64,000 bases of DNA, taken from contig NZ_QEQL01000003.1 of NCBI RefSeq assembly GCF_003097135.1, positions 62,001 to 126,000 on the forward strand. The letters are read 5' to 3'. Under the pieces are notes generated by a model. That model was not told the DNA's origin and searched no databases. It saw only the letters and a list, made by a program, of their open reading frames with translations. A program made the position numbers and the translations under genes. Source of the DNA: Pseudomonas sp. URIL14HWK12:I12 (GTDB taxonomy: Bacteria > Pseudomonadota > Gammaproteobacteria > Pseudomonadales > Pseudomonadaceae). Positions within the stretch are counted from its first letter, which is position 1; each line of letters opens with the position of its first letter. Below are positions 44,853 to 53,380 of this stretch, piece by piece.

Positions 44853-47800
44853 ATGGCCGAGAGTAAGGAATATCAATTCCAGCAGGACATCATCACCGCC
44901 ATGACCGCTCAGGGCTGGCTCACCGGCCCGGGCAGTGGCTATGACCGGCGCACGGCGCTGTATACCGAGGACTTTCTCGGTTACTTCAAGACAGCCTGGC
45001 CGGAGCGTTGGCACAAGTTCGCCAAGGCCAACCCGAATAACCCGGACGAGGTGTTGGTACAGAAGCTGGTGCGCGAGCTGGAGCAGAGCGGCACCCTGGA
45101 TGTTTTGCGCCATGGCTTCAAGCTGCCGGCGGTGAAGGTGGAGCTGTGCAGCCTCAAGCCCGATCACGGCATGAACCCGGATACCCTCAAGCGCTACCAG
45201 TGCAACCGCCTGCGCGTGGTGCCGGAGGTGTCCTACTCCCCCCACGCGCGGGAAGCCGGTGCGGGCGGGCAGAGTTACAACCCGCGTCTGGATCTGGTGC
45301 TGTTCGTCAACGGCATCCCCACAGCGACGCTGGAGCTAAAAAGCGAATTTAAGCAGTCGGTAGAAAATGCCAAGCGCCAGTACCGCTACGACCGTCCGGT
45401 AAAAGATCCGCTGACCCGCAAGCCCGAGCCGCTGCTGACCTTTAAGCGCGGCGCGCTAGTGCATTTCGCCGTCGGCCAGAATGAGGTGGCAATGACCACC
45501 AAGCTGGACGGCAAGGACACCTTCTTCCTGCCGTTCAACCTTGGCAGCTTGGAAGGCGGAGCAGGCAACCCGCCACCGCCCGACGACAGTCAGTACGCCA
45601 CCGGCTACCTTTGGCAGCAGCTGTTCCAGCCGGATGCCTGGCTGAAGGTGCTGGGACGTTTTCTGCACCTGGATAAGAAGACCAGCGAGGGTTTTGACGG
45701 TACGCTCACCACCAAAGAGACGATGATCTTCCCCCGCTACCATCAGTGGAATGTGGTCAACCGGCTAATCGAAACCACTCACACTGAAGGACCAGGCAAG
45801 CGATATCTGATTCAGCACAGCGCAGGTTCTGGTAAGTCCAACTCTATCGCCTGGACCGCCCACCAGCTTGCTTCCATGTACAACGACGATGGTCAGCGGC
45901 TGTTCAGCTCGGTGATCGTAGTCACCGACCGCACGGTGCTAGATAGCCAGCTGCAGAACACCATCTACCAGTTCGAGCACGCTCAGGGTGTGGTGAGGCC
46001 AATTACCCGCGACGTTGGCAACCAGAGCAAGTCTGAACAACTGGCGGAGGCACTGGCTGAGCAGACGCGCATCATCATCGTCACTATCCAGACGTTCCCT
46101 GCGCTGTTCGACGCGCTAGAGAAGTATCCAAAGCTGGCCTCAGGGCGCTATGCGGTGATTGCCGACGAGGCGCATTCCTCACAGACCGGCTCCTCGGCTA
46201 GCAAACTGAAGCAGATCCTCGGCAGTGATGCGCTCGAAGCTGAAGAGATCAGCGCTGAAGACCTGCTCGACGCTGCCGTGCAAGCGCGCAAGCCGAACGA
46301 GCGCATCAGCTATTACGCCTTCACCGCCACACCCAAGGCTAAAACCTTGGAACTGTTCGGTCGGGTGCCTGACCCCACGTTGCCACCGAGTGCAAGCAAT
46401 AAGCCCGAGGCGTTCCATCTGTATTCAATGCGCCAAGCCATTGAGGAGGGCTTCATTCTCGATGTGCTGCAGAATTACATCACTTACAGCACAGCGTGGA
46501 AGATCGCCCACCCCGATGGTGAAGACGACGAGGTGGACTCGAAGAAAGCGCGCATGAAGCTGGCACGATGGGTGCGGCTGCATCCTTACAATATCGACAA
46601 GAGAGTCGAGATCATCGTTGAGCATTTCCGCGCCAATATCCTTCATTTGCTCAACGGTCAGGCCAAGGCAATGATAGTCACCAGCAGTCGTCAGGAGGCG
46701 GTGCGGTACCAACTGGCAGTTAAAGATTATGTAGAGCGGATGGGGTATGCCGATGTACATCCACTGGTGGCCTTCTCGGGTAGCGTGTTGCCTGATGACG
46801 TGATTCCAGAGGAGGTAACCGAGACTAGCAGTCTGCTGAATACTGGCCTAAATGGCCGCGACCTTGCCAAGGCATTTGACACTCAAGATTTCAACGTCAT
46901 GATCGCGGCCAACAAGTACCAGACTGGCTTTGACCAGCCCAAGCTGTGCGCGATGTACGTTGATAAGAAGCTACAGGGCGTGGATTGCGTACAGACGCTA
47001 TCGCGCCTTAATCGAACCTTCCCTGCGAAGCAGACCTTCATCCTCGACTTTTTCAACGAGCCGCAGGACATTCTAGATGCTTTCTTGCCCTACTACACCA
47101 AAGCCGAGCTGAGCGATGTCACTGACCCGCAGATCATCTATGACCTGCAGAAAAGGCTGGATGCTGAAGGGGTCTATCACTGGCAGGAGGTTGAGGCGTT
47201 CGCCCTGGCGTTCTTCGACCCCCAAGCGGCCGCTAGCAAGCTCAGCTATTACTGCCAACCGGCAAAGGAACGCTTTGCCAAGCGTTACGCCTTCAGCGTC
47301 GAATCGCGCCAGCAAGCACTGGATTACAAGCGGATCGCTGAGGCCAACGGCGATAGCGCCGGTTTGAAGAAAGCTGAGCATGCTCTAAGGGAGGCGGGCG
47401 AGCAGGTGGATCAGCTCGACCTTTTCCGAAAGAACCTGCAAAGCTTTGTGCGTCTGTATGAATTCCTCTCGCAAATTGTCCCGTACGAAGACCGTGAGCT
47501 AGAGCAGCTTTGTGTCTTTGCTAAGCACCTGTATCCGTTACTTCGAGTAGATCGGCTTGAGCGGGACGATGTAGATCTAGGCGAGCTGGAGTTGACTCAC
47601 TATCGGCTAAGCAAACGCGCAGAACAGATGCTTCAGCTAAGTGCTGATAACAGTGAACACCAGTTGCAACCAGCGAGCGAGGTAGGCAGCGGCAAGCCTC
47701 ACGACCCGGAGAAAAAGCGCCTATCAGAGATTGTGAAGGCACTAAACGATATTTTTGGAGCAGAGGTGAGCGATGACGATCAGCTGCATTTTCTAACCGG

Positions 47801-48050
47801 CATTGCAAAACGCATTAGTCGACAAGAAGATGTGATGGCTCAGGTCAACAATCACTCGACCGACCAGGTTATGCATGGCCTATTCCCCAGGCGGGTATTG
47901 GACACGGTGCTGGACTCCATCACTGATCACGAAAAGCTGTCTTTGGAAGTTTTAGATAGTGAAACAAAGACGAGAGCGTTCGCACTGACGATTCTGAAGA
48001 TGCTCAAGTCTTTTGGTGAGAATTCGCCAAATCATGATGTTCAGGGGTAG
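44853..48050 (+). CDS. hsdR: Type I restriction-modification endonuclease/translocase HsdR
   Basis: The 1065-residue protein has an N-terminal PD-(D/E)XK nuclease core (D147 ... E161-L-K163) and a superfamily 2 motor. Walker A is S323-A-G-S-G-K-S329, Walker B is D438-E-A-H441, motif III is AFTATP, and motif VI lies in GVDCVQTLSRLNRTF. A C-terminal helical domain follows that docks onto the methylase. ATG 44853 with AAAGGA 6 bases upstream is preferred over TTG 44847. All catalytic motifs look intact, so restriction should be active together with HsdM and HsdS. It is the last gene of the operon. Confidence 0.96.
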   Translation: MAESKEYQFQQDIITAMTAQGWLTGPGSGYDRRTALYTEDFLGYFKTAWPERWHKFAKANPNNPDEVLVQKLVRELEQSGTLDVLRHGFKLPAVKVELCSLKPDHGMNPDTLKRYQCNRLRVVPEVSYSPHAREAGAGGQSYNPRLDLVLFVNGIPTATLELKSEFKQSVENAKRQYRYDRPVKDPLTRKPEPLLTFKRGALVHFAVGQNEVAMTTKLDGKDTFFLPFNLGSLEGGAGNPPPPDDSQYATGYLWQQLFQPDAWLKVLGRFLHLDKKTSEGFDGTLTTKETMIFPRYHQWNVVNRLIETTHTEGPGKRYLIQHSAGSGKSNSIAWTAHQLASMYNDDGQRLFSSVIVVTDRTVLDSQLQNTIYQFEHAQGVVRPITRDVGNQSKSEQLAEALAEQTRIIIVTIQTFPALFDALEKYPKLASGRYAVIADEAHSSQTGSSASKLKQILGSDALEAEEISAEDLLDAAVQARKPNERISYYAFTATPKAKTLELFGRVPDPTLPPSASNKPEAFHLYSMRQAIEEGFILDVLQNYITYSTAWKIAHPDGEDDEVDSKKARMKLARWVRLHPYNIDKRVEIIVEHFRANILHLLNGQAKAMIVTSSRQEAVRYQLAVKDYVERMGYADVHPLVAFSGSVLPDDVIPEEVTETSSLLNTGLNGRDLAKAFDTQDFNVMIAANKYQTGFDQPKLCAMYVDKKLQGVDCVQTLSRLNRTFPAKQTFILDFFNEPQDILDAFLPYYTKAELSDVTDPQIIYDLQKRLDAEGVYHWQEVEAFALAFFDPQAAASKLSYYCQPAKERFAKRYAFSVESRQQALDYKRIAEANGDSAGLKKAEHALREAGEQVDQLDLFRKNLQSFVRLYEFLSQIVPYEDRELEQLCVFAKHLYPLLRVDRLERDDVDLGELELTHYRLSKRAEQMLQLSADNSEHQLQPASEVGSGKPHDPEKKRLSEIVKALNDIFGAEVSDDDQLHFLTGIAKRISRQEDVMAQVNNHSTDQVMHGLFPRRVLDTVLDSITDHEKLSLEVLDSETKTRAFALTILKMLKSFGENSPNHDVQG

Positions 48051-48115
48051 CTCGATAGGACAGAGAGAGGTGCCGCAGAGTGCCATCCTGGACATGTGAT
48101 TTTTTCGGTTACATT

Positions 48116-48139
48116 CTCAAGCTTCGTGAGAAGCTTGAG
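48116..48139. repeat. Perfect inverted repeat after hsdR
   Basis: Perfect 10-bp arms (CTCAAGCTTC / GAAGCTTGAG) with a GTGA loop lie between hsdR and the convergent XRE gene. There is no strong T-run on either side, so it is a weak terminator or a protein-binding palindrome. The rest of 48051-48259 has no ORF. Confidence 0.55.
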
Positions 48140-48259
48140 ATAAATTTTGACATCCATCAAGGAGAGCATCTGTCTATGATGCATGGTAGACGGTAATTGC
48201 CAGCTACAAAGACTGCTATACATCACCCGGCATTGCTGACCGGACAGCGGCTCCATGGC

Positions 48260-48520
48260 TCACTCGTTCGAGTTGCTATGGTCGAGGGCACGTTCAAAGC
48301 AGCTGATGAAGCTGAGAAGGTCGGTGTTCAAGACCTTGCACAGATCGCGAAGCTGAATCGTATCTAGCCGCCTAATCCCTCTTTCAACATCACTCATAAA
48401 CGATTGTGGCCTGCCTAATGCCGCTGAGCATTGGGCTTGTGTCAGCCCAGCTTTGACCCGCATCCGCTTCAGTTCTTCCAGAAAAATCGCATGCTCAGGT
48501 CGGTAGATCGCTTTACTCAT
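48260..48520 (-). CDS. XRE family HTH regulator
   Basis: The 86-residue protein is mostly one lambda-repressor-like helix-turn-helix: FLEELKRMRVKAGLTQAQCSAALGRPQSFMSDVERGIRRLDTIQLRDLCKVL. The first in-frame ATG at 48538 adds six residues; ATG 48520 fits the family better. It converges on hsdR and is divergent from the gene at 48620. Two direct repeats (TTTTCGGATAA at 48563-48573, TTTTCAGATAA at 48578-48588) in the gap are a candidate site. It could control the island unit at 48620-49740 or the restriction operon. Confidence 0.82.
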   Translation of the reverse strand: MSKAIYRPEHAIFLEELKRMRVKAGLTQAQCSAALGRPQSFMSDVERGIRRLDTIQLRDLCKVLNTDLLSFISCFERALDHSNSNE

Positions 48521-48619
48521 GGCTGCGCCCAGTGGCAATTCAGCCTCTGAAGCTATATCTGCTTTTCGGATAACTGATTTTCAGATAAAGTCGTAGCGTA
48601 AACGAATTTTGGAGTAGCT

Positions 48620-49159
48620 ATGAGACTGGTTTGGGAGCTAATCCGGGTAGCTTGGGCTGTTGGTTGCCTACCTACTGGCGCATTGCTACTGGTTATACTA
48701 GTGCTTACTGGCTTTAATCTGCCTTTTTTCCTGGGATTTTCTAATAGCGAGAATCCAGCCATTCGCTGGTTATTCTGGGTCTTGTTTATGTACTTCGCAG
48801 GAGGCGGATGGTTTTTTTGGAAGGTGAATGAGATTTACGGAAAAAAGCTTAGGCGCATAGCAGATAGATATCGTTCTACGCAATTTGAGCCTCAGGTAGA
48901 GGTGTTTGCCAAGATCAATGATGCATATCTTGGTATCGATCCTCTAAATAGTAAGTTGTTAGCTTATCCAGCGAGTGGGGGCGGGCATTTTTTTAAGCTA
49001 AATGAGATCAGGTCCTGGCGTATCCTTCCAGTAGGGAAACGAAATTATCGTTTAGAGATCTTAACTACAAATTTATCTATCCCATCATTTGGCTTGGCAT
49101 TGAAGCCATGGGAGGTAGTAGATACGGAAGCTCGCTTGCGAATGCTGCTTGGCAATTGA
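48620..49159 (+). CDS. Unknown protein with two N-terminal membrane helices
   Basis: The 179-residue protein has membrane segments around residues 13-32 (CLPTGALLLVILVLTGFNLPFF) and 50-68 (LFWVLFMYFAGGGWFFW). A cytosolic part of about 110 residues follows, with a beta-rich pattern (FAKINDAYLGIDPLNSKLLAYPASGGGHFFKLNEIRSW). No family recognised. It is divergent from the XRE gene and starts a three-gene unit in which each gene is close to or overlaps the next. Confidence 0.68.
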   Translation: MRLVWELIRVAWAVGCLPTGALLLVILVLTGFNLPFFLGFSNSENPAIRWLFWVLFMYFAGGGWFFWKVNEIYGKKLRRIADRYRSTQFEPQVEVFAKINDAYLGIDPLNSKLLAYPASGGGHFFKLNEIRSWRILPVGKRNYRLEILTTNLSIPSFGLALKPWEVVDTEARLRMLLGN

Positions 49160-49163
49160 TTTC

Positions 49164-49442
49164 ATGATTGCTCATTTAATGAGGAGTGCTAAGGATATGG
49201 CTGAAGATATCGGGGTAGGCTGTTTTGATGAGACTATTGCTCGGCTTCAGGCTGCGAATAAGTTAATGCGTTCCGCGAATGCTGCCCTGGCATTAGACGA
49301 TTTAGAGGTTTTGAGTTTTCTCGGTTTTGCCGCTGCGCATATCTGCGAGCTGCGGGAAAGAGGTGGTTTTCGATCATCTTCAATTGGTCAAAACACCCGC
49401 TTGATCAATCGCCTATTGAAGGAGAGCACAGATGCTATCTGA
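49164..49442 (+). CDS. Unknown small helical protein, [22 protein letters not shown] context (FlhD-like pattern)
   Basis: The 92-residue protein (start at ATG 49164; an alternative ATG is at 49179) is predicted helical: a central block CFDETIARLQAANKLMRSANAALALDDLEVLSFLGFAAAHICELRERG. The pattern of a short helical protein followed by a partner whose start overlaps it by 11 bp recalls small two-subunit regulators, but sequence similarity is too weak to call. No family recognised with confidence. Confidence 0.6.
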   Translation: MIAHLMRSAKDMAEDIGVGCFDETIARLQAANKLMRSANAALALDDLEVLSFLGFAAAHICELRERGGFRSSSIGQNTRLINRLLKESTDAI

Positions 49443-49740
49443 GCGAAACATTTCAGGTGTTGCAACACGCGTGCTGAGCAAAGCGACTATCGATTCAATC
49501 CGCCTCTCAAGCTCCTACCATTTCCGCGGTTGGCGGATTCTTGATCGCTGGGCGCTCAGCGCACCAGAGCGTCTCCAGGAGATGGAGGCACAAGATGAAT
49601 TTTTCCTTCTGAGTCGGCTTCTTAAGCAGCAGAGAATTGAGCACGATGTGCTGACGTCTTCAGCGGGTTCAGAGATGCGCAGCCGAGGCTTGGCTGAGCA
49701 TGAAATTCTTTCAATTTTTGGTATCTCAATTGATTTTTAG
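49432..49740 (+). CDS. Unknown small protein overlapping 49164-49442
   Basis: The 102-residue protein starts at ATG 49432, 11 bp inside the previous gene, which indicates coupled translation. It has an aromatic-rich middle (SSSYHFRGWRILDRWALSAPERLQEMEAQDEFFLLSRLLKQQRIEHDVL) and a polar tail. No domain is recognised, no signal peptide or membrane helix. Confidence 0.62.
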   Translation: MLSERNISGVATRVLSKATIDSIRLSSSYHFRGWRILDRWALSAPERLQEMEAQDEFFLLSRLLKQQRIEHDVLTSSAGSEMRSRGLAEHEILSIFGISIDF

Positions 49741-50491
49741 GTGGCCAGCTTACCTGGTGCCTTATCGGTAACCGCTTTGCGCTCTGGGGTCTCGGGGCTT
49801 GCCCTGAGCAGGGACGGTAGACGTAGCAAGGGAGTGAAACGACTGCCGCACCGCCGCTTGTACGTACGCCATGCCTGGCGGGAGTACAAACCCTACCCTG
49901 TCCCATTTTTTGCTCGCATCAACGTGACCACCTCGGGAACAGGTGATGAGGATGCAAAGACAAAGCGCTGGTAAGCATGAAGCGTATCCTGGAAAGGATG
50001 ACTGGGGGGCGCAGACAAAGAGTTGTAGGAGACCTGTCCGACATCACGTTCGGTATCTGGGGAGTGTGCGGTATCTGTAAACAGTAAGTGCCTCGATAAA
50101 TTTTATAAAGAAGCATGCCAAGATGATTGGGGTAACGATCAACTATCAGGAATGGAGGATCTCTAGCCAATCGCTAACGCAAAAACGGCTAGGTACGAGG
50201 TAGAGTGAAATATTGACTGGATGGATGAGGAAAATTTGGCCGTCGGTATTACGAAGGGCACGGAAAGCCGAACCGGGCCGGGGTAAAGTATTTACCAGAT
50301 GCGGCACACCACACCACGGGTTTACTCCGGGGAGCTCAAGACCGGGCCCAGCTTGCTCCAGGGCTCTGCTTGCAGCTACGTGCAGGTGGTGGCGGCTCTA
50401 AATTGAGCGAAGGTCCCGTACTGCTAGAACACGCGTTTTTGAAAGCCAATATGCTTTTGACAGAGCGGCGGAGTAGTCGAACAATAGCTGC
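49741..50491. other. 750 bp without a supported gene, possible structured RNA
   Basis: Only short ORFs are found (for example 36 codons from ATG 49977). The stretch 50275-50350 can fold into a long hairpin: CCGGGGTAAA pairs with TTTACTCCGG (one G-U pair), extended by GGGCC / GGCCC. GC content and dinucleotide feel change along the region, as in a decayed insertion or a structured RNA. No reverse transcriptase or intron-encoded protein is nearby. Confidence 0.4.
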
Positions 50492-51076
50492 ATGAAGCTA
50501 AGTTCCCAGGATATCGAGCCGTCTGAAGCCCTGCTGGCTGTCTTTCGTGAGATCAAGCAACACCAAGGCACCGGCAGGAAAAACTTCGTGATCCGTGTGC
50601 CCGTTGATCTGATCGAGTATCTGTTCGCCGGGGTTGGCGTGAAGTCAGGCATGTCTAAAGTGAAGCTGGAACGTCAGCTTGCTGAGCTGAAAGTGTCCGG
50701 CTTCGGTGATGCTGATGGCCGAGTGCTGAGGCGCTACCTCAGTGGGCAATCGCGCATGGCTTGGGATACTTTCCAGCGTTTGGTGTTTTGGGCATTCACG
50801 AAAGGTTGGATTTCGGACTGGATTTTTCGGGATCTCATCATGCGTGCGCATGTGCGAGAGGCAGCCCAGCTCAGCGCCCGAAAAATAATTAACCGGCTAA
50901 AGCGACAGGTCTCGGCGAAAATATTGAATGAACATGACATCGTGCAATGCTTTAACGATGCCTATCTGCTCAAGCAGCGGGAGCGAGAGCAGGGGCTGGT
51001 TAGCCGCCTCCGTGTCAATTCATCCAACCGCGAATTGGCACGGATCCTAGGTTTGGAATCAGTGACGGACGAATGA
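50492..51076 (+). CDS. Unknown island protein
   Basis: The 194-residue protein is charged and helical: NFVIRVPVDLIEYLFAGVGVKSGMSKVKLERQLAELKVSGF near the middle, and a basic C-terminal part (REAAQLSARKIINRLKRQVSAKILNEHDIVQCFNDAYLLKQRERE). No domain recognised. The basic character and its neighbours (replication-like and AlpA-like genes) make a nucleic-acid-linked role possible, but this is only context. It has no strong ribosome-binding site. It converges on the 51114 gene. Confidence 0.58.
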   Translation: MKLSSQDIEPSEALLAVFREIKQHQGTGRKNFVIRVPVDLIEYLFAGVGVKSGMSKVKLERQLAELKVSGFGDADGRVLRRYLSGQSRMAWDTFQRLVFWAFTKGWISDWIFRDLIMRAHVREAAQLSARKIINRLKRQVSAKILNEHDIVQCFNDAYLLKQREREQGLVSRLRVNSSNRELARILGLESVTDE

Positions 51077-51113
51077 AAGCAACCGTCGTCTCGCGCCTCT
51101 CGTTTGAAGGAGC

Positions 51114-51905
51114 CTACGACCTTGAGCTGTTGGCTGAGAGAGCGTTGTGCAGGTGCTCTGCTAAGTACAGCGTGAGGGCCATTGCGTTTTGTGGCTTGCT
51201 TGAGGTCGACCGGTAATTTTCAGCCATCGCGTTAATGACCGCCTGGGGCGCAAAGCGGAGCTTACCGCTGGTCATGGCTTTTACTATCCCCCTGTGTACA
51301 TCAGTCTGGTGTTCGGAAGGAATGCCCGACATATCCAGCTTACGGGAGCTCACGCTCGACGTTTCGGTTAGTGTTTTCTGTTGAGGTTTGTTGTTAGGGC
51401 GCACGTTGGTAGATAGGGTATCGATACCGCATTGCTGTGGTATCGATACCTCTTTAGGTGAGCGTGGGCGGTCTGATTGGAGCAAATCCTCAACCAGGCG
51501 TTGCTGATCGCCGGTCAGTCGCTCTTTGAAGTCATTTAGAAAGTCACTAAGCCATTCGCTAGGTATACGACGGATTTCTCCGACCGTGCGGTCTCTCAGT
51601 TTCGGACCTGTTACTTGGCTAGCAGAGTGGTGGTCCCACCAAAGGCGCACCCATACAACGAAGCGGTTGTGGTCATACCTGACAAGGTCTTCATCCTGCA
51701 GCCGATGGATAACCTGTAGCCATTGATCTGCGGTCCATCCGAGCTCTGCGCCTGCAATGCGCGGCACGAGCGGGTAAACGCCAGTAATGTTGCTGTCAGG
51801 CGCGGTCAGTAGGTGCAGCAATGCAACCTTATCTTCGGTCGTACAATTCAGGAGGCGCGGCGAGCGCCAGAAGTTCTGGTCTCTGATGGTTCTCTGTCTG
51901 CCCAT
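51114..51905 (-). CDS. Island replication-like protein with N-terminal winged-helix pattern
   Basis: The protein has about 263 residues (ATG 51905; GTG 51911 is possible). The N-terminal part (RQRTIRDQNFWRSPRLLNCTTEDKVALLHLLTAPDSNITGVYPLVPRIAGAELGWTADQWLQVIHRLQDEDLVRYDHNRFVVWVRLWWDH) looks like the helix-turn-helix module found in phage and satellite replication proteins. The middle is polar and low in complexity and the tail is helical. It lies 50 bp downstream of the AlpA-like gene on the same strand. A replication-initiation role for the excised island is inferred. Confidence 0.6.
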   Translation of the reverse strand: MGRQRTIRDQNFWRSPRLLNCTTEDKVALLHLLTAPDSNITGVYPLVPRIAGAELGWTADQWLQVIHRLQDEDLVRYDHNRFVVWVRLWWDHHSASQVTGPKLRDRTVGEIRRIPSEWLSDFLNDFKERLTGDQQRLVEDLLQSDRPRSPKEVSIPQQCGIDTLSTNVRPNNKPQQKTLTETSSVSSRKLDMSGIPSEHQTDVHRGIVKAMTSGKLRFAPQAVINAMAENYRSTSSKPQNAMALTLYLAEHLHNALSANSSRS

Positions 51906-51954
51906 GATCACTGCCCCCCCGCATGCAAAAATAGAAGTTGGATCGAAGCATTGG

Positions 51955-52257
51955 TCATTGACGCGCCTCTACTTGTGCCTTTTTCGTGGGTCTGCCCGTG
52001 CGCTTCGGCTGTGGAGGTACAATCTCCCTCGGAGGTTGAGAGCGAGTGCTCGTATCTCCTGTACGCATCCAGATCCTGAGATCCCCCAGCCTCCACCTAA
52101 GCCTCGATAACCCATGGACGGGTTCAAGACCGGGCAGCTTCCGCTGGCGTACAGTCAGAACGCTGAACCCGGTCAGCGCGGCCACCTCTGCAACACCGAT
52201 GAGAACGTCGTCGCCGAGATTCTGTATTTTTTGGATGGTTTCGTAATCTACTGACAT
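51955..52257 (-). CDS. AlpA-like helix-turn-helix regulator (possible excision factor)
   Basis: The 100-residue protein has a MerR-like HTH_17 segment, GVAEVAALTGFSVLTVRQRKLPGLEPVHGLSRLRWRLGDLRIWM, the fold of AlpA and excisionases. A proline- and arginine-rich tail (PPREIVPPQPKRTGRPTKKAQVEARQ) follows. ATG 52257 avoids the weaker start at 52272. In P4-like elements such proteins switch on integrase or excision; here it would be the candidate recombination directionality factor. Confidence 0.78.
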   Translation of the reverse strand: MSVDYETIQKIQNLGDDVLIGVAEVAALTGFSVLTVRQRKLPGLEPVHGLSRLRWRLGDLRIWMRTGDTSTRSQPPREIVPPQPKRTGRPTKKAQVEARQ

Positions 52258-52772
52258 CTGACTATCTCTCAATTGATCTGAGAGGTCAGTTTTTGCTTGT
52301 GGCGGCGGGATCAGGTAGGACAGATTTTTAACAGGGTTTCTACTCAGTGAATTCAGGCTGGCCGTACTCGAAAAGTGCGGATTTCACGAATAGCTTGCCA
52401 TCCCTGCTGATCCTTGATGCCTGGTTTTGGACCGTTTAACGCTGGGCAACGACGCGACATACTTGAGTCGCTAGACGACCGCTACAGTAACCGTTCAATA
52501 GTGATAACTAGCCAGATGCTGGCGGACAAATGGTATGAGCTGACCTGCGATTTGACCCTGAGTGGCGCGATCCTCGGCTGATTGGTGCACGACACTTATC
52601 GGATCGGACTAAAGATGCGTAGGCGTTAACGGAATTGACGGCGGTAGGGGCTTCATCCCACCAATGTCAACTTGCGTCGCTGCGTTCTCGCTACCTAGCT
52701 GTGGTACTGGATGCGTAGAATCCACACTGCAGAGGCGGTATGTGGGTTATTTTGCGAAGTAAGGAGCTAGGA
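52258..52772. other. Mostly non-coding region with decayed IS21-type fragment
   Basis: The gap carries promoters for the leftward AlpA-like gene and for the rightward gene at 52773, plus a dead istB piece (listed separately). The remainder (52273-52440 and 52630-52770) shows no ORF that I can support and no obvious terminal repeats of a complete insertion sequence. Confidence 0.5.
52441..52629 (+). pseudogene. istB: istB C-terminal remnant (IS21 family)
   Basis: Translating in one frame gives AGQRRDILESLDDRYSNRSI, then VITSQMLADKWYEL, and after an in-frame TGA at 52579-52581, LVHDTYRIGLK and a stop at 52627. This matches the end of the IstB ATPase of IS21 elements, where the text runs RRDLLEILDDR, IVTSQLP.DKWHE, and LVHNA.RI.LK. 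The N-terminus, istA and the ends are missing, so the element is dead. Confidence 0.75.
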
Positions 52773-53345
52773 GTGGAAATCGAAGGCAAGCGTTGGCATG
52801 TCGCTATTTTTTTGACAATCGTTATGTCTATTGCTACCGGCATAGGCAATGTGTGCTCGTCATATCTTCTTTTGTCTGTAAAAAACGAGGAGGAGGTGAG
52901 GCGGGCGGAGATTGCTAGGCGAGCAAGAGGGGCGGAAATGCATTGTGACAAGCTGCGTGAGGCAGCTTCATTAGCGGCTGAAATAGAATTTAGTGCCGAT
53001 AGGGGATATCCCAACATTGTCAGTATAAGCGATCTTCTCGCGGGAGAAACATTTGAGCAGCATCAAAAGGTTCCACGTGAAGTAATCTTAGATGAGCAGT
53101 TGGCGTACGAGAAAAGAGCATCTGCGCTTGTGCCAATGCTCACTGAAGAAGAAGCAAAGGTTCTTAATAGAGTGACGCTGCACCATTACGTCGTTACGAG
53201 TTTGCGAACTAGTAAAGTTCCGCCTGAGTTGAGAGCATCTCCACGAGAAGGAGGATTTAATGCAAATGATGAGTTGCAAGCTATTCGCGACGGCGGAGCT
53301 TTGCTCGCGGCTATCTACAGGCAGAGCTGTACTGAAGCGCGGTAA
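52773..53345 (+). CDS. Unknown membrane-anchored protein
   Basis: The protein has 190 residues if translation starts at GTG 52773, where AAGGAG lies 6 bases upstream; ATG 52740 (201 residues) has only a poor ribosome-binding site. One N-terminal membrane helix (VAIFLTIVMSIATGIGNVCSSYLLL) is followed by a charged, helical part (EEEVRRAEIARRARGAEMHCDKLREAASLAAEIEFSA) and a cytosolic or periplasmic tail. No family recognised. It converges on the integrase gene. Confidence 0.65.
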   Translation: MEIEGKRWHVAIFLTIVMSIATGIGNVCSSYLLLSVKNEEEVRRAEIARRARGAEMHCDKLREAASLAAEIEFSADRGYPNIVSISDLLAGETFEQHQKVPREVILDEQLAYEKRASALVPMLTEEEAKVLNRVTLHHYVVTSLRTSKVPPELRASPREGGFNANDELQAIRDGGALLAAIYRQSCTEAR

Positions 53346-53380
53346 CCTCCCATAGCATTCATTGATGCGGCGAGGAGACG

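Noticed and set aside
49741-49974. 77-codon ORF (start GTG 49741) after the unknown triple
   Set aside because: No ribosome-binding site, basic composition of random GC-rich DNA and no family; I left it as part of the non-coding region.
49741-50491. Possible group II intron or retron RNA
   Set aside because: No reverse transcriptase nearby, no recognisable domain V and no consensus intron ends; only an unspecific hairpin can be supported.
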